From the NCBI GenBank assembly GCA_013286985.1, contig JABDEQ010000062.1:1-15128 (forward strand): DNA of 15,128 nt, written 5' to 3'. Numbering within the stretch: position 1 is the first letter of the stretch; each line of letters starts with the position of its first letter. The stretch is from Bacteroidota bacterium. Lineage in GTDB: Bacteria > Bacteroidota > Bacteroidia > Sphingobacteriales > Sphingobacteriaceae. The notes beneath the pieces are model-generated. The model had not been told where the DNA came from and did no database searches. It was given only the letters and a program-made list of their open reading frames with translations. Made by a program: the position numbers and the translations under genes. Positions 1 through 6,413 of this stretch are shown in pieces.

Positions 1-374
1 GCCAGGGCATACGCCTGCGCTTTTTGATCGCGCGAGTCATATACCCGCAATTTAAAGTTATAGCCCGATGCTGTTAAAGAATCAAGCGCCATTTTAAAGC
101 CTTTGTAGTAACCAAGGGCTATATCTGCTTCCCGCAAGGATACAGGGGTATAGCTTGCACCGGGTGCCAAATGATCTAACCCAAACGGCAATACCAAAGC
201 TATGGTTGGCACCTTTGGCGCAACCGGTTTTACTACAGGCTGCGTAGCCTGGTTATTGGCTGCGGATTTTGGCGCCGATTTAACAGGTTGCGTTGAAACC
301 GGCTGCAGTTTTGGTGAACATGCAGCCACTGTTAATGCCAATATTATGAAAAGGAACCGTCTATTCCCACTCAA
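1..374 (-). CDS. Lipoprotein with type 1 periplasmic-binding (LivK/LpoA-like) fold, partial
   Basis: This reading frame is open to the left edge of the window, so only about 124 N-terminal residues are visible. No ATG fits. The best start is a TTG at 372-374, which overlaps the last codons of guaA and gives [19 protein letters not shown]. That is a short basic and hydrophobic signal peptide ending in a lipobox (VAAC, lipidated Cys19). A Pro/Lys/Ala/Gln-rich linker (about residues 20-50) follows. Then comes a segment typical of type 1 periplasmic-binding proteins: [12 protein letters not shown], then [15 protein letters not shown] and a strand ending in VYDSRD. Such proteins are usually annotated as ABC-transporter substrate-binding proteins; the same fold occurs in LpoA-like peptidoglycan regulators. 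The ligand cannot be told from this part. Overlap with guaA suggests co-transcription. Confidence 0.72.
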   Translation of the reverse strand, partial: MSGNRRFLFIILALTVAACSPKLQPVSTQPVKSAPKSAANNQATQPVVKPVAPKVPTIALVLPFGLDHLAPGASYTPVSLREADIALGYYKGFKMALDSLTASGYNFKLRVYDSRDQKAQAYAL

Positions 375-1890
375 TGGTTGCAGGCGGTTTTGAGCTGATA
401 TCATATACTACCCGGTTAATTCCTTTTACGTTGTTAATGATTTCGTTACTGATTTTTGCCAGCAGGTCATAAGGCAGATGACACCAGTCGGCGGTCATCC
501 CATCTAATGATTCTACGGCACGCAGGCAAATTACGTTTTCATAGGTTCTTTCATCACCCATAACACCTACCGACTGTACCGGTAAAAATATGGATCCCGC
601 CTGCCACACTTTATCATAAACATTGGCCGACCGCAAATTGTTGATGTAAATTGCATCAGCCTCTTGTAATATATGAACTTTTTCCGGAGTTACCTCACCT
701 AAAATTCTGATTGCCAAACCCGGCCCCGGGAATGGATGACGGCCCAATATATTAGGATCAATGCCCAATGCCTTACCTACGCGCCTAACCTCATCTTTAA
801 ACAAAGTATTAAGCGGTTCAACAACTTTAAGCTTCATAAAATCAGGCAAACCACCTACGTTGTGGTGCGATTTTATAGTAGCCGATGGGCCCTTTACCGA
901 TACTGATTCAATAACATCGGGATAGATGGTGCCTTGACCAAGCCATTTAACATCCTGTACTTCGTGAGCGGCATCGTCAAATACTTCAATAAACACGCGG
1001 CCAATAGCTTTACGTTTTTTCTCGGGATCGGTTAGGCCGGCAAGTGCATCGTAAAAACGTTGTTTGGCATCAATGCCCTTTATATTCAGGCCCATGTGCT
1101 GGTACGAGTCCAGTACGGATTGGTATTCGTCTTTACGCAGTAAACCGTTATCAACAAATATACAATGCAGGTTTTTGCCGATGGCATGGTGCAGCAATAC
1201 CGCCGCTACCGATGAATCGACACCGCCCGAAAGACCAAGCACTACTTTATCATCGCCCAGTTTTTCTTTCAGGGCAGCAATGGTGGTTTCAATAAATGAA
1301 TCGGGTGTCCAATCCTGTTTGCAACCGCAAATATCAACCAAAAAATTAAAAAGCAACTGTTTACCATCCGAGCTATGAGTAACCTCCGGGTGAAACTGGA
1401 TACCATAAGTATGACTGTCCTTAACATGGTAAGCCGCAACTTTAACCGTATCGGTACTGGCAATTACTTCAAAGTTACTGCCTATGCTGGCAATGGTATC
1501 CGCATGCGACATCCATACCTGTGAACCGGGCGTTATCAGCTTAAAAAGCGGGTTATGTTCTTCAATATATTGCAGGTTAGCACGGCCATATTCGCGGGTG
1601 CTTGATGGCAATACCTCACCACCGTGAAAATGCGCCATATACTGTGCGCCATAACAAACACCCAAAATAGGCAGGGTGCCATGATACTTTTTGAAATCGA
1701 AATGAGGGGCATCGTCCTGCCTTACAGAATAAGGACTGCCCGAAAGGATAATTCCTTTTACCGTGCTGTCAACTTCCGGAAAGTGATTGAAGGGGTGGAT
1801 CTCGCAGTAAATATTGAGCTCCCTGACACGGCGCGCAATTAACTGCGTAAACTGCGAACCAAAATCAAGAATGAGGATTTTTTCTTGCAT
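361..1890 (-). CDS. guaA: GMP synthase (glutamine-hydrolysing)
   Basis: GuaA converts XMP to GMP with glutamine and ATP in the cytoplasm, the last step of guanine nucleotide synthesis. I chose the ATG at 1890 ([14 protein letters not shown], 509 residues), the usual start in the family, over a TTG two codons upstream. The class I glutamine amidotransferase domain is at about 1-190: nucleophile Cys79 in GVCYGAQ, and His167 and Glu169 in GIQFHPEV. The ATP pyrophosphatase domain follows, with its PP-loop SGGVDSS at 221-227. The C-terminal dimerisation domain ends in the family signature KPPATIEWE. Length and all catalytic residues are normal. A TAnnTTTG promoter element lies only 3 bp before the ATG, and a 7-bp tandem repeat lies just upstream of that. 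The next gene, a lipoprotein, overlaps the end. Confidence 0.97.
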   Translation of the reverse strand: MQEKILILDFGSQFTQLIARRVRELNIYCEIHPFNHFPEVDSTVKGIILSGSPYSVRQDDAPHFDFKKYHGTLPILGVCYGAQYMAHFHGGEVLPSSTREYGRANLQYIEEHNPLFKLITPGSQVWMSHADTIASIGSNFEVIASTDTVKVAAYHVKDSHTYGIQFHPEVTHSSDGKQLLFNFLVDICGCKQDWTPDSFIETTIAALKEKLGDDKVVLGLSGGVDSSVAAVLLHHAIGKNLHCIFVDNGLLRKDEYQSVLDSYQHMGLNIKGIDAKQRFYDALAGLTDPEKKRKAIGRVFIEVFDDAAHEVQDVKWLGQGTIYPDVIESVSVKGPSATIKSHHNVGGLPDFMKLKVVEPLNTLFKDEVRRVGKALGIDPNILGRHPFPGPGLAIRILGEVTPEKVHILQEADAIYINNLRSANVYDKVWQAGSIFLPVQSVGVMGDERTYENVICLRAVESLDGMTADWCHLPYDLLAKISNEIINNVKGINRVVYDISSKPPATIEWE

Positions 1891-1893
1891 GGG

Positions 1894-1901
1894 CAAAGAT
1901 A
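1894..1901 (-). promoter_or_regulatory. Probable -7 promoter element of guaA
   Basis: On the minus strand the sequence is TATCTTTG, a perfect match to the Bacteroidota -7 consensus TAnnTTTG, followed by CCC and the guaA ATG. Transcription would then start at or within a few bases of the start codon. I see no clear -33 TTTG at the usual distance; a heptamer repeat occupies that area. Confidence 0.5.
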
Positions 1902-1907
1902 GGATTT

Positions 1908-1942
1908 AGATATGAGATGTGAGATAAGAGATTTGAGATTTT
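1908..1942. repeat. Degenerate 7-bp tandem repeat, five units, upstream of guaA
   Basis: Reading the plus strand, five consecutive heptamers follow the pattern AGATnnG: AGATATG, AGATGTG, AGATAAG, AGATTTG, AGATTTT. The array starts 6 bp upstream of the guaA -7 element and covers the place where its -33 element would be expected. Two other 7-bp-period arrays with different unit sequences occur in the window, inside and upstream of folC. Confidence 0.8.
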
Positions 1943-2027
1943 TAAATTAACTCCTTAATTAAAATTTAAACAATAACTTGAAAACTAGTGTCATCTTTTG
2001 TAATATAGCGAACCAATTGTACACCTT

Positions 2028-2423
2028 ATGCAAAAAATCACTAACTTTTTAATGTTCAACGGCAGGGCCGAGGAAGCAATGGACTTTTATATTTCCTTGT
2101 TTAACGATGCCCAAATTGTTAGTATTAAGCATTATGGCCCTAATGAAGCGGGTATTAAAGACACGGTGATGCATGCCTTGTTTACCCTTAATGGCCAGTT
2201 GTTTATGTGTATTGATAGCTCGGTACAGCATGGTTTTACGTTTACCCCGGCTATGTCGCTTTATATTAATTGCGAATCGAACGAGGAGATTGAGACGTTG
2301 TTTAATGCGCTATCGGCCAATGGAGATATATTGATGCCTTTAGATGAATATCCTTTCAGTAAAAAATACGGTTGGCTTACGGATCAGTTCGGGGTTTCGT
2401 GGCAATTAAATTATAACAGGTAA
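2028..2423 (+). CDS. VOC-superfamily protein, PhnB/3-demethylubiquinone methyltransferase-like
   Basis: This is a single-domain protein of 131 residues in the vicinal-oxygen-chelate fold, PhnB/YjdN subgroup. The N-terminus (ITNFLMFNGRAEEAMDFY, then SLFNDAQI) is the first beta-alpha-beta unit with the usual 'FNGRAEEAMDFY' helix. The central TVMHALFTLNGQLFMCID and the C-terminal YGWLTDQFGVSWQL are signatures of this subgroup. The family name 3-demethylubiquinone-9 3-methyltransferase is historical; no methylation activity should be assumed, and the substrate is unknown. The start is ATG at 2028, with no obvious Shine-Dalgarno. It lies divergent from guaA and appears to be a stand-alone gene; the next gene begins 41 bp downstream with its own promoter-like element. 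Confidence 0.88.
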   Translation: MQKITNFLMFNGRAEEAMDFYISLFNDAQIVSIKHYGPNEAGIKDTVMHALFTLNGQLFMCIDSSVQHGFTFTPAMSLYINCESNEEIETLFNALSANGDILMPLDEYPFSKKYGWLTDQFGVSWQLNYNR

Positions 2424-2452
2424 TTGGTTCAGGTTATAAAGGATGGATTTGC

Positions 2453-2460
2453 TTTATTTG
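2453..2460 (+). promoter_or_regulatory. Possible -7 element of the GNAT gene
   Basis: TTTATTTG matches the Bacteroidota TAnnTTTG consensus at five of its six fixed positions and ends 4 bp before the ATG at 2465. This again implies little or no 5' leader. A TTGG at 2424-2427 is somewhat too far upstream to be a convincing -33 element. Confidence 0.3.
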
Positions 2461-2464
2461 TATT

Positions 2465-3004
2465 ATGTCAATAACCACGAGGCTTGCCACGGCCGCAGAT
2501 ATTCCCCAACTGAATATAATGATAGCCCGTTCTGTTCGCGGGTTAAGTACCGATTATTATACACCGGGTCAGATAGAAAGTGCCATTAAATACATTTTTG
2601 GGGTAGATACGCAATTAGTGATTGATGGTACCTATTACATTGCCGAAAAAGACGGCATGCTTGCCGGCTGCGGCGGATGGAGCAAGCGCAATACGCTGTA
2701 TGGCGGTGATCAGCACAAGGAGGTGGAAGATCCCTTGCTTGACCCGGCAAAGGATGCGGCCCGCATAAGGGCATTCTTTGTGCACCCTGATTATGCCAGG
2801 CAAGGTGTTGGTACACATATTATTAATGTTTGCGAGACTACAGCCCAGCAAAATGGATTTACCAGTTTTGAGCTGGGCGCTACCTTACCGGGCGTGCCAC
2901 TTTATAAAGCAATGGGATATAATGAACTGGAAAGAATAGATGCCCATTTACCGGATGGTGAACTTTTAGGCATCGTGAAAATGAGAAAGGTTTTAAACGG
3001 ATAA
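2465..3004 (+). CDS. GNAT-family N-acetyltransferase
   Basis: The gene encodes a protein of 179 residues, the typical size of a GNAT domain. The start MSITTRLATAADIPQLN is the common first strand and helix of these enzymes. The acetyl-CoA-binding motif A is clear: FFVHPDYARQGVGTHII, with the pyrophosphate loop RQGVGT at 112-117. Motif B follows, with FELGATLPGVPLYKAMGY and the conserved aromatic near residue 152. GNAT enzymes move an acetyl group from acetyl-CoA to an amine; the acceptor cannot be read from the sequence. The insert around residues 75-100 (NTLYGGDQHKEVEDPLLDP) is seen in a widespread subgroup of uncharacterised GNATs. The flanking genes do not suggest a pathway. Confidence 0.92.
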   Translation: MSITTRLATAADIPQLNIMIARSVRGLSTDYYTPGQIESAIKYIFGVDTQLVIDGTYYIAEKDGMLAGCGGWSKRNTLYGGDQHKEVEDPLLDPAKDAARIRAFFVHPDYARQGVGTHIINVCETTAQQNGFTSFELGATLPGVPLYKAMGYNELERIDAHLPDGELLGIVKMRKVLNG

Positions 3005-3055
3005 GTTAAACCTTGCAACCTGCTAACCGTCAATTGCATTATAATTTTTGATTTT

Positions 3056-3952
3056 ATGAAATACGGCGCTTTAATTATTTTATTGATGCTTACCATAAAA
3101 GTATCGGCCCAATCTCAGCAAAAAAGAGAGCATATTACGGTTGATGGAATAACCCGCGAATTTATTGTATATACGCCTGCTGTGAGTTCGCCGGATAAAT
3201 TACCGGTTTTAATTTCGCTGCACGGCAGGTTAGGCACCGGCAATGGCATGATGAAGTTTGCAGATTTTAGGCCAATTGCCGATAAGGAAAAGTTTATAAT
3301 AGTTTGCCCAGATGGTATTGACAGAAGCTGGAACGACGGGCGCGAAACACCTGCACATAAAAAAGGAATTAACGACATAAAGTTTATTGATCAGCTTATT
3401 ACCTATATTTTAAATATCTATCATGCCAATGAACAGCGTATTTACGTAACTGGCATGTCAAACGGAGGGTTTATGACATCAAGGCTTGCGTGCGAACTGA
3501 GTAACCGGATAGCAGCAATTGCTGTAGTAGGTGCCTCAATGGATAAAGGAATGGAATATCACCCGGTTAAACCTATGCCCGCAATGTATATACAAGGAAC
3601 AAAAGATCCTTTAGTGCCTTATAACGGCGGTACAATGAAAGGTGCAGGCGGCGAAATCTACAGCCACACAGATATGCTTAAGCTGTGGGCAGAAACGGCT
3701 CATTGCCAGGACAACCTCGACTTAACTAACTTACCGGATAGCGTGAATGATGGCACCAGTATTAAAAAGGAACGGTACAGCAATCCGGCTACAGGCATCA
3801 AGATTGTTGGCTATTCGGTAATTAACGGCGGCCATACCTGGCCCGGAGGAACACAGTACCTGCCAAAATTTATAGTAGGTACTGTGTCGCATAATATCAA
3901 CGCCTGTGAAGCGATATGGGCATTTTTTAAGAATTGTAAGCTGAGGGAATAA
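3056..3952 (+). CDS. Secreted alpha/beta-hydrolase esterase, LpqC/PHB-depolymerase-like
   Basis: The protein has 298 residues with an N-terminal signal peptide (MKYGALIILLMLTIKVSA, probable cut before Gln19). It is an alpha/beta-hydrolase of the poly(3-hydroxybutyrate) depolymerase / feruloyl esterase (LpqC, carbohydrate esterase family 1-like) group. The oxyanion region is LHGRLGTG (55-62), the nucleophile elbow GMSNGG carries Ser135, the acid is probably Asp184 in GTKDPLVPY, and the histidine is His260 in GGHTWPGG. The catalytic triad is therefore complete. It probably hydrolyses ester links in polymers or polysaccharide side chains outside the cytoplasm; the actual substrate is unknown. 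The last 104 bp of the gene are duplicated 836 bp downstream, beyond a toxin-antitoxin pair. Its stop lies 13 bp from the convergent toxin gene. Confidence 0.88.
   Translation: MKYGALIILLMLTIKVSAQSQQKREHITVDGITREFIVYTPAVSSPDKLPVLISLHGRLGTGNGMMKFADFRPIADKEKFIIVCPDGIDRSWNDGRETPAHKKGINDIKFIDQLITYILNIYHANEQRIYVTGMSNGGFMTSRLACELSNRIAAIAVVGASMDKGMEYHPVKPMPAMYIQGTKDPLVPYNGGTMKGAGGEIYSHTDMLKLWAETAHCQDNLDLTNLPDSVNDGTSIKKERYSNPATGIKIVGYSVINGGHTWPGGTQYLPKFIVGTVSHNINACEAIWAFFKNCKLRE
3841..3944 (+). repeat. Direct repeat copy 1 (3' end of the esterase gene)
   Basis: These 104 bp are the end of the esterase coding sequence and match 4677-4780 at 101 of 104 positions. The first 64 bp are identical; the three differences fall at 3905, 3912 and 3913. 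Weaker similarity may reach back to 3834. The segment between the two copies is 732 bp long and contains the toxin-antitoxin pair. Confidence 0.95.
3851..3887. repeat. 11-bp perfect inverted repeat inside direct repeat copy 1
   Basis: ACACAGTACCT (3851-3861) and AGGTACTGTGT (3877-3887) are exact reverse complements separated by 15 bp. The same structure is present in the second copy at 4687-4723. It lies in coding sequence, so it may be chance, an RNA hairpin or a recombination or protein-binding site. Confidence 0.85.
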
Positions 3953-3965
3953 GTTTAGATATGCT

Positions 3966-4370
3966 CTAATTCTCACCTTTAGAGTCAGTAAGTTTTATAC
4001 TATGCTGATACGTGGTTAATCTTAGTTCATCTATTGTTTTAAATTGCTTGTCAGACGAAATGATCGGCATATTAAATACTATTGATGTAGCAGCAATAAC
4101 TGCATCGGCTAATTTCAAAGGATATTTTTTTCTTAGCTCAACGTACTTTTCTTTTATGGGCTTAATCATCGGAATTATTGTGCAATCACTCAAAAGTTCT
4201 GCGATTTGCTTTTCTTCTTTTATTGTAATGTTCTTAAAGCCTATTAGCTCAAGTTCTGTAATAAACGAGATGTAAATATCCTTGCCTTGTAAAAACTCTT
4301 CTAACGTATCACTCCCGGTTAGGAGATATAAAATTATGTTAGTATCAATTAGGATCGCTTTCCCACTCAT
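3966..4370 (-). CDS. PIN-domain ribonuclease toxin, VapC-type
   Basis: This 134-residue protein is a single PIN domain of the VapC type, a metal-dependent RNase that acts as the toxin of type II toxin-antitoxin systems. The acidic metal-binding residues are all visible: Asp9 in LIDTNI, probably Glu41 in ITELEL, Asp89 in KLADAVIAAT, and Asp107 in IISSDKQF. It should therefore be catalytically intact. The RNA target is unknown; many VapC toxins cut tRNA or rRNA. The ATG at 4370 lies inside the preceding antitoxin gene (26-bp overlap), the usual translational coupling of such pairs. The whole pair sits between direct repeats of the 3' end of the neighbouring esterase gene, which suggests acquisition by transfer or a local rearrangement. 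Confidence 0.88.
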   Translation of the reverse strand: MSGKAILIDTNIILYLLTGSDTLEEFLQGKDIYISFITELELIGFKNITIKEEKQIAELLSDCTIIPMIKPIKEKYVELRKKYPLKLADAVIAATSIVFNMPIISSDKQFKTIDELRLTTYQHSIKLTDSKGEN

Positions 4371-4530
4371 TTCTAAGGTTCTTTTGGATAGTTAGGGGAT
4401 CTTCTTTCAGAGTCATAATACCATTGTATTTTTTTGCATTGAATCCGCCTGTAGCTTTCTCCTTATAAAGAGCTTTCTCAATCGCTTCTATATCCTTTTT
4501 GGTAGCCCCCTTTTTTAATACTAATACCAT
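4345..4530 (-). CDS. Probable antitoxin of the PIN toxin
   Basis: The gene encodes a 61-residue charged protein beginning MVLVLKKGATKKDIEAIEKAL and ending NLRNEWESDPN. It precedes and overlaps the PIN toxin gene, the canonical antitoxin position. I recognise the overall pattern, a Lys-rich start followed by GGFNAKKYNGI and LKEDPLTIQKNLRNEWE, from small proteins next to PIN genes in many Bacteroidota. I cannot name a DNA-binding fold: it does not look like a classical AbrB, ribbon-helix-helix or Phd domain. By analogy, the C-terminal acidic and aromatic segment probably blocks the toxin's active site. The start is ATG at 4530; a TAnnTTTG promoter element lies 19 bp upstream. Confidence 0.75.
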   Translation of the reverse strand: MVLVLKKGATKKDIEAIEKALYKEKATGGFNAKKYNGIMTLKEDPLTIQKNLRNEWESDPN

Positions 4531-4549
4531 GATGCTTTTTTTACTAAAA

Positions 4550-4557
4550 CAAATTTA
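4550..4557 (-). promoter_or_regulatory. Probable -7 promoter element of the toxin-antitoxin pair
   Basis: On the minus strand the sequence is TAAATTTG, a perfect TAnnTTTG match, 19 bp upstream of the antitoxin ATG. No clear -33 element was found in the AT-rich stretch upstream. The promoter lies inside the segment bounded by the direct repeats, so the module carries its own expression signal. Confidence 0.45.
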
Positions 4558-4676
4558 ATTAAAATATCACTTAATATATTATTAATTCCACTGGATGTAC
4601 CAAGATGTTTAATAGAGTATAGATATGTTAAACGGGGAGTTTATGATTGACAACTATCCAGTAATCAAAATAGCTA

Positions 4677-4785
4677 GCCCGGAGGAACACAGTACCTGCC
4701 AAAATTTATAGTAGGTACTGTGTCGCATAATATCAACGCCAGTGAAGTAATATGGGCATTTTTTAAGAATTGTAAGCTGAATTGA
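4677..4785 (+). pseudogene. 3'-terminal fragment of an LpqC-like esterase gene (direct repeat copy 2)
   Basis: The fragment is a second copy of the last ~104 bp of the esterase gene at 3056-3952. In the same frame it reads PGGTQYLPKFIVGTVSHN and on to CKLN followed by TGA at 4783-4785. All differences are in or near the last codons: Cys283 to Ser, Ala285 to Val, and a different final residue and stop. Directly before it, the codon matching Trp262 is TAG, and the rest of the esterase is missing. The fragment has no start and cannot make an esterase. It contains the second copy of the 11-bp inverted repeat (4687-4697 and 4713-4723). It may be the original 3' end displaced by an insertion, or the remnant of a tandem paralogue. 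Confidence 0.88.
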
Positions 4786-4790
4786 TTAAA

Positions 4791-5408
4791 CTAGAAGTTT
4801 AAACCAACATTGATGCTTGAACGGGCATTTTCTAACGATGAACCATAATACCCTGGTTCAACATTAGCAAGGCCGGCTTGCCCATCAAACTCAACAAAGA
4901 ATTTAGCATTACGTGAAACCGGAAATTTAAAGCCGATACCAACATCCAGACCGCCATCAACCTTATTAAAAGCCGACGTCAGATTGTCCCCAATCAAATT
5001 GTCTGATGAATTTAAAAGAAACCCGATGTAAGGGCCAAAATTCAAATATACATTGTTGGTTCTTCCAAAATGCCAGCCAGCCATTACGGGCACGGTGATA
5101 TAATTTAACCTGTAATTGATGCCATAAATAGTATTTCCTGAGTTATCGGTTATATAGCCATCGCCCCAGCCTTTTTGGTCATAACTTACTTTTAATTTAA
5201 GGCTCCAGTTTCTTGTGAAATAATAGTCTGCCGAAACTCCTGCGTTAAACCCGTTTACCCACGAGCTGTTTGCGCCTGAATAGGAATCAATAACATAAGC
5301 TTCATTGTAACCTACGTTAACGCCAAATTCAACATTGCTTTTTGTTTGTGCGGATGCTATTGTGCAAGCACCCAGTGCAATAAGTAGTGTAGTAAATATT
5401 TTTTTCAT
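4791..5408 (-). CDS. Outer-membrane beta-barrel protein (porin/PorT-like family)
   Basis: The protein has 205 residues, starting with a clear signal peptide (MKKIFTTLLIALGACTIASA, cut before Gln21). The mature part is an alternation of amphipathic strands with aromatic residues at the ends, such as WSLKLKVSYDQKGWG, INYRLNYITVPVMAGWHFG and NVYLNFGPYIGFLL. It ends in SSINVGLNF, and a terminal Phe is the usual signal for insertion by the BAM complex. The size suits a barrel of about eight strands. It belongs to the broad 'outer membrane beta-barrel' / PorT group common in Bacteroidota; the exact role is unknown. It is convergent with the esterase-gene fragment, whose stop is 5 bp away. It is transcribed alone, divergent from the Ada-like gene. 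Confidence 0.85.
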   Translation of the reverse strand: MKKIFTTLLIALGACTIASAQTKSNVEFGVNVGYNEAYVIDSYSGANSSWVNGFNAGVSADYYFTRNWSLKLKVSYDQKGWGDGYITDNSGNTIYGINYRLNYITVPVMAGWHFGRTNNVYLNFGPYIGFLLNSSDNLIGDNLTSAFNKVDGGLDVGIGFKFPVSRNAKFFVEFDGQAGLANVEPGYYGSSLENARSSINVGLNF

Positions 5409-5511
5409 CGATGTAGTTTTAAGGGGTAAAAGTAATAACTTATGGGCAATTAAGGAGTAGCTTAAAGTAAAATTTCGGCACGGCTTACATAAATCTTAGC
5501 AAGTTCCGGGT

Positions 5512-5541
5512 TTTGTAGCCCACATTACAGCGGTACATTTG
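5512..5541 (+). promoter_or_regulatory. Probable promoter of the Ada-like/oxygenase operon
   Basis: A -33 TTTG (5512-5515) and a -7 TACATTTG (5534-5541), which matches TAnnTTTG, are separated by 18 bp. This is the best-formed Bacteroidota sigma-ABfr-type promoter in the window. The ATG of the Ada-like gene follows 19 bp after the -7 element. Confidence 0.6.
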
Positions 5542-5560
5542 TTGAGTAATAATTAACGTT

Positions 5561-6409
5561 ATGGACACACAGGAAGCACTAAATTATCAACGAATAGCAG
5601 ACGCTATCAACTATATCAAGCTTAACTTTAAGGAGCAACCCAACCTTGATGAAGTAGCCGAAAAGGTACATTTAAGTCCTTTTCATTTTCAGCGCATATT
5701 TACCGAATGGGCTGGCATCAGTCCTAAAAAGTTTTTGCAGTATTTAAGTCTTGATTATGCCAAAGGTATTTTAAAAGATAAAAAAGCCACGCTGTTTGAT
5801 ACCGCCTTTGAAACAGGGTTATCAGGAACCGGCCGTTTGCATGATTTGTTTATGAATATTGAAGGGATGACGCCTGCCGAATACAAAAACGGAGGGCAGT
5901 CCCTATCCATCAACTACAGTTTTGCCGAAAGCCCTTTTGGTAATATCATAGTGGCCTCAACAACCAAAGGCATTTGCTACATGGCTTTTGCAGATGATAG
6001 TGAGCAGGCATTTAAACAACTGAAATTACAGTTCCCGAATGCGAAGTTTACCCAAATGGTTGATGTGCAACAACAAAATGCCTTGTTTATTTTTAAAAAG
6101 GATTGGACCGAGCTATCGGCTATTAAACTGCATCTGAAGGGAACAAGCTTTCAACTCAAAGTATGGGAGGCATTGCTGAATATTCCGGTTGGTGGGCTAA
6201 CAACTTATGCTTCGGTTGCATCAGCAATTCACAATCCTAAAGCCAGCAGGGCAGTGGGCAGCGCTGTTGCTGATAATCCGGTTGCCTTTTTAATACCTTG
6301 TCACCGGGTAATAAAATCAACAGGCGAAATTGGCCAATATCATTGGGGCAGTACCCGTAAGTCGGCAATTATTGGATGGGAAGCCGCTAAAGTTAATTTG
6401 CTTGATTAG
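5561..6409 (+). CDS. AraC-type regulator fused to O6-methylguanine-DNA methyltransferase (Ada-like)
   Basis: The protein has 282 residues and two domains. Residues about 10-112 are an AraC-type double helix-turn-helix (LDEVAEKVHLSPFHFQRIF, then FETGLSGTGRLHDLFMNI, EGMTPAEYKNGG). Residues about 115-277 are an alkylguanine-DNA alkyltransferase, with the active-site loop PCHRV holding Cys247 and the preceding motif ASRAVGSAVADNPVAFLIP. The second domain moves methyl groups from O6-methylguanine in DNA to its own cysteine. Unlike E. coli Ada, it lacks the N-terminal four-cysteine zinc domain that senses methylphosphotriesters; only Cys139 and Cys247 are present. How it senses damage is therefore unclear. 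The downstream oxygenase gene starts 4 bp after its stop, so the two form a repair operon. Confidence 0.93.
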   Translation: MDTQEALNYQRIADAINYIKLNFKEQPNLDEVAEKVHLSPFHFQRIFTEWAGISPKKFLQYLSLDYAKGILKDKKATLFDTAFETGLSGTGRLHDLFMNIEGMTPAEYKNGGQSLSINYSFAESPFGNIIVASTTKGICYMAFADDSEQAFKQLKLQFPNAKFTQMVDVQQQNALFIFKKDWTELSAIKLHLKGTSFQLKVWEALLNIPVGGLTTYASVASAIHNPKASRAVGSAVADNPVAFLIPCHRVIKSTGEIGQYHWGSTRKSAIIGWEAAKVNLLD

Positions 6410-6413
6410 AGGT

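Noticed and set aside
202..393. A small plus-strand open frame near the left edge
   Set aside because: It is opposite the lipoprotein start and the end of guaA, has a low-complexity composition, and shows no family features.
1269..1463. A second frame on the minus strand inside guaA
   Set aside because: It is completely within guaA in another frame and encodes no recognisable protein.
1908..1942. A CRISPR array or a purine riboswitch before guaA
   Set aside because: Units of 7 bp without spacers are not CRISPR, and no purine-aptamer features or folded leader could be present with a promoter element 3 bp from the ATG.
3851..3887. A chromosomal dif site for XerCD
   Set aside because: The 15-bp spacer is too long for the 6-8 bp central region, the arms do not resemble dif half-sites, and the element is within a coding sequence and duplicated.
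3944..3975. A terminator between the esterase and toxin genes
   Set aside because: Only a weak pairing (TGAG with CTCA) is possible and there is no T-run of suitable position.
6330..6413. An upstream extension of the 2OG-Fe(II) oxygenase
   Set aside because: The extra residues overlap the end of the Ada-like gene, including its conserved C-terminal helix, in another frame; the ATG at 6414 gives a normal N-terminus.
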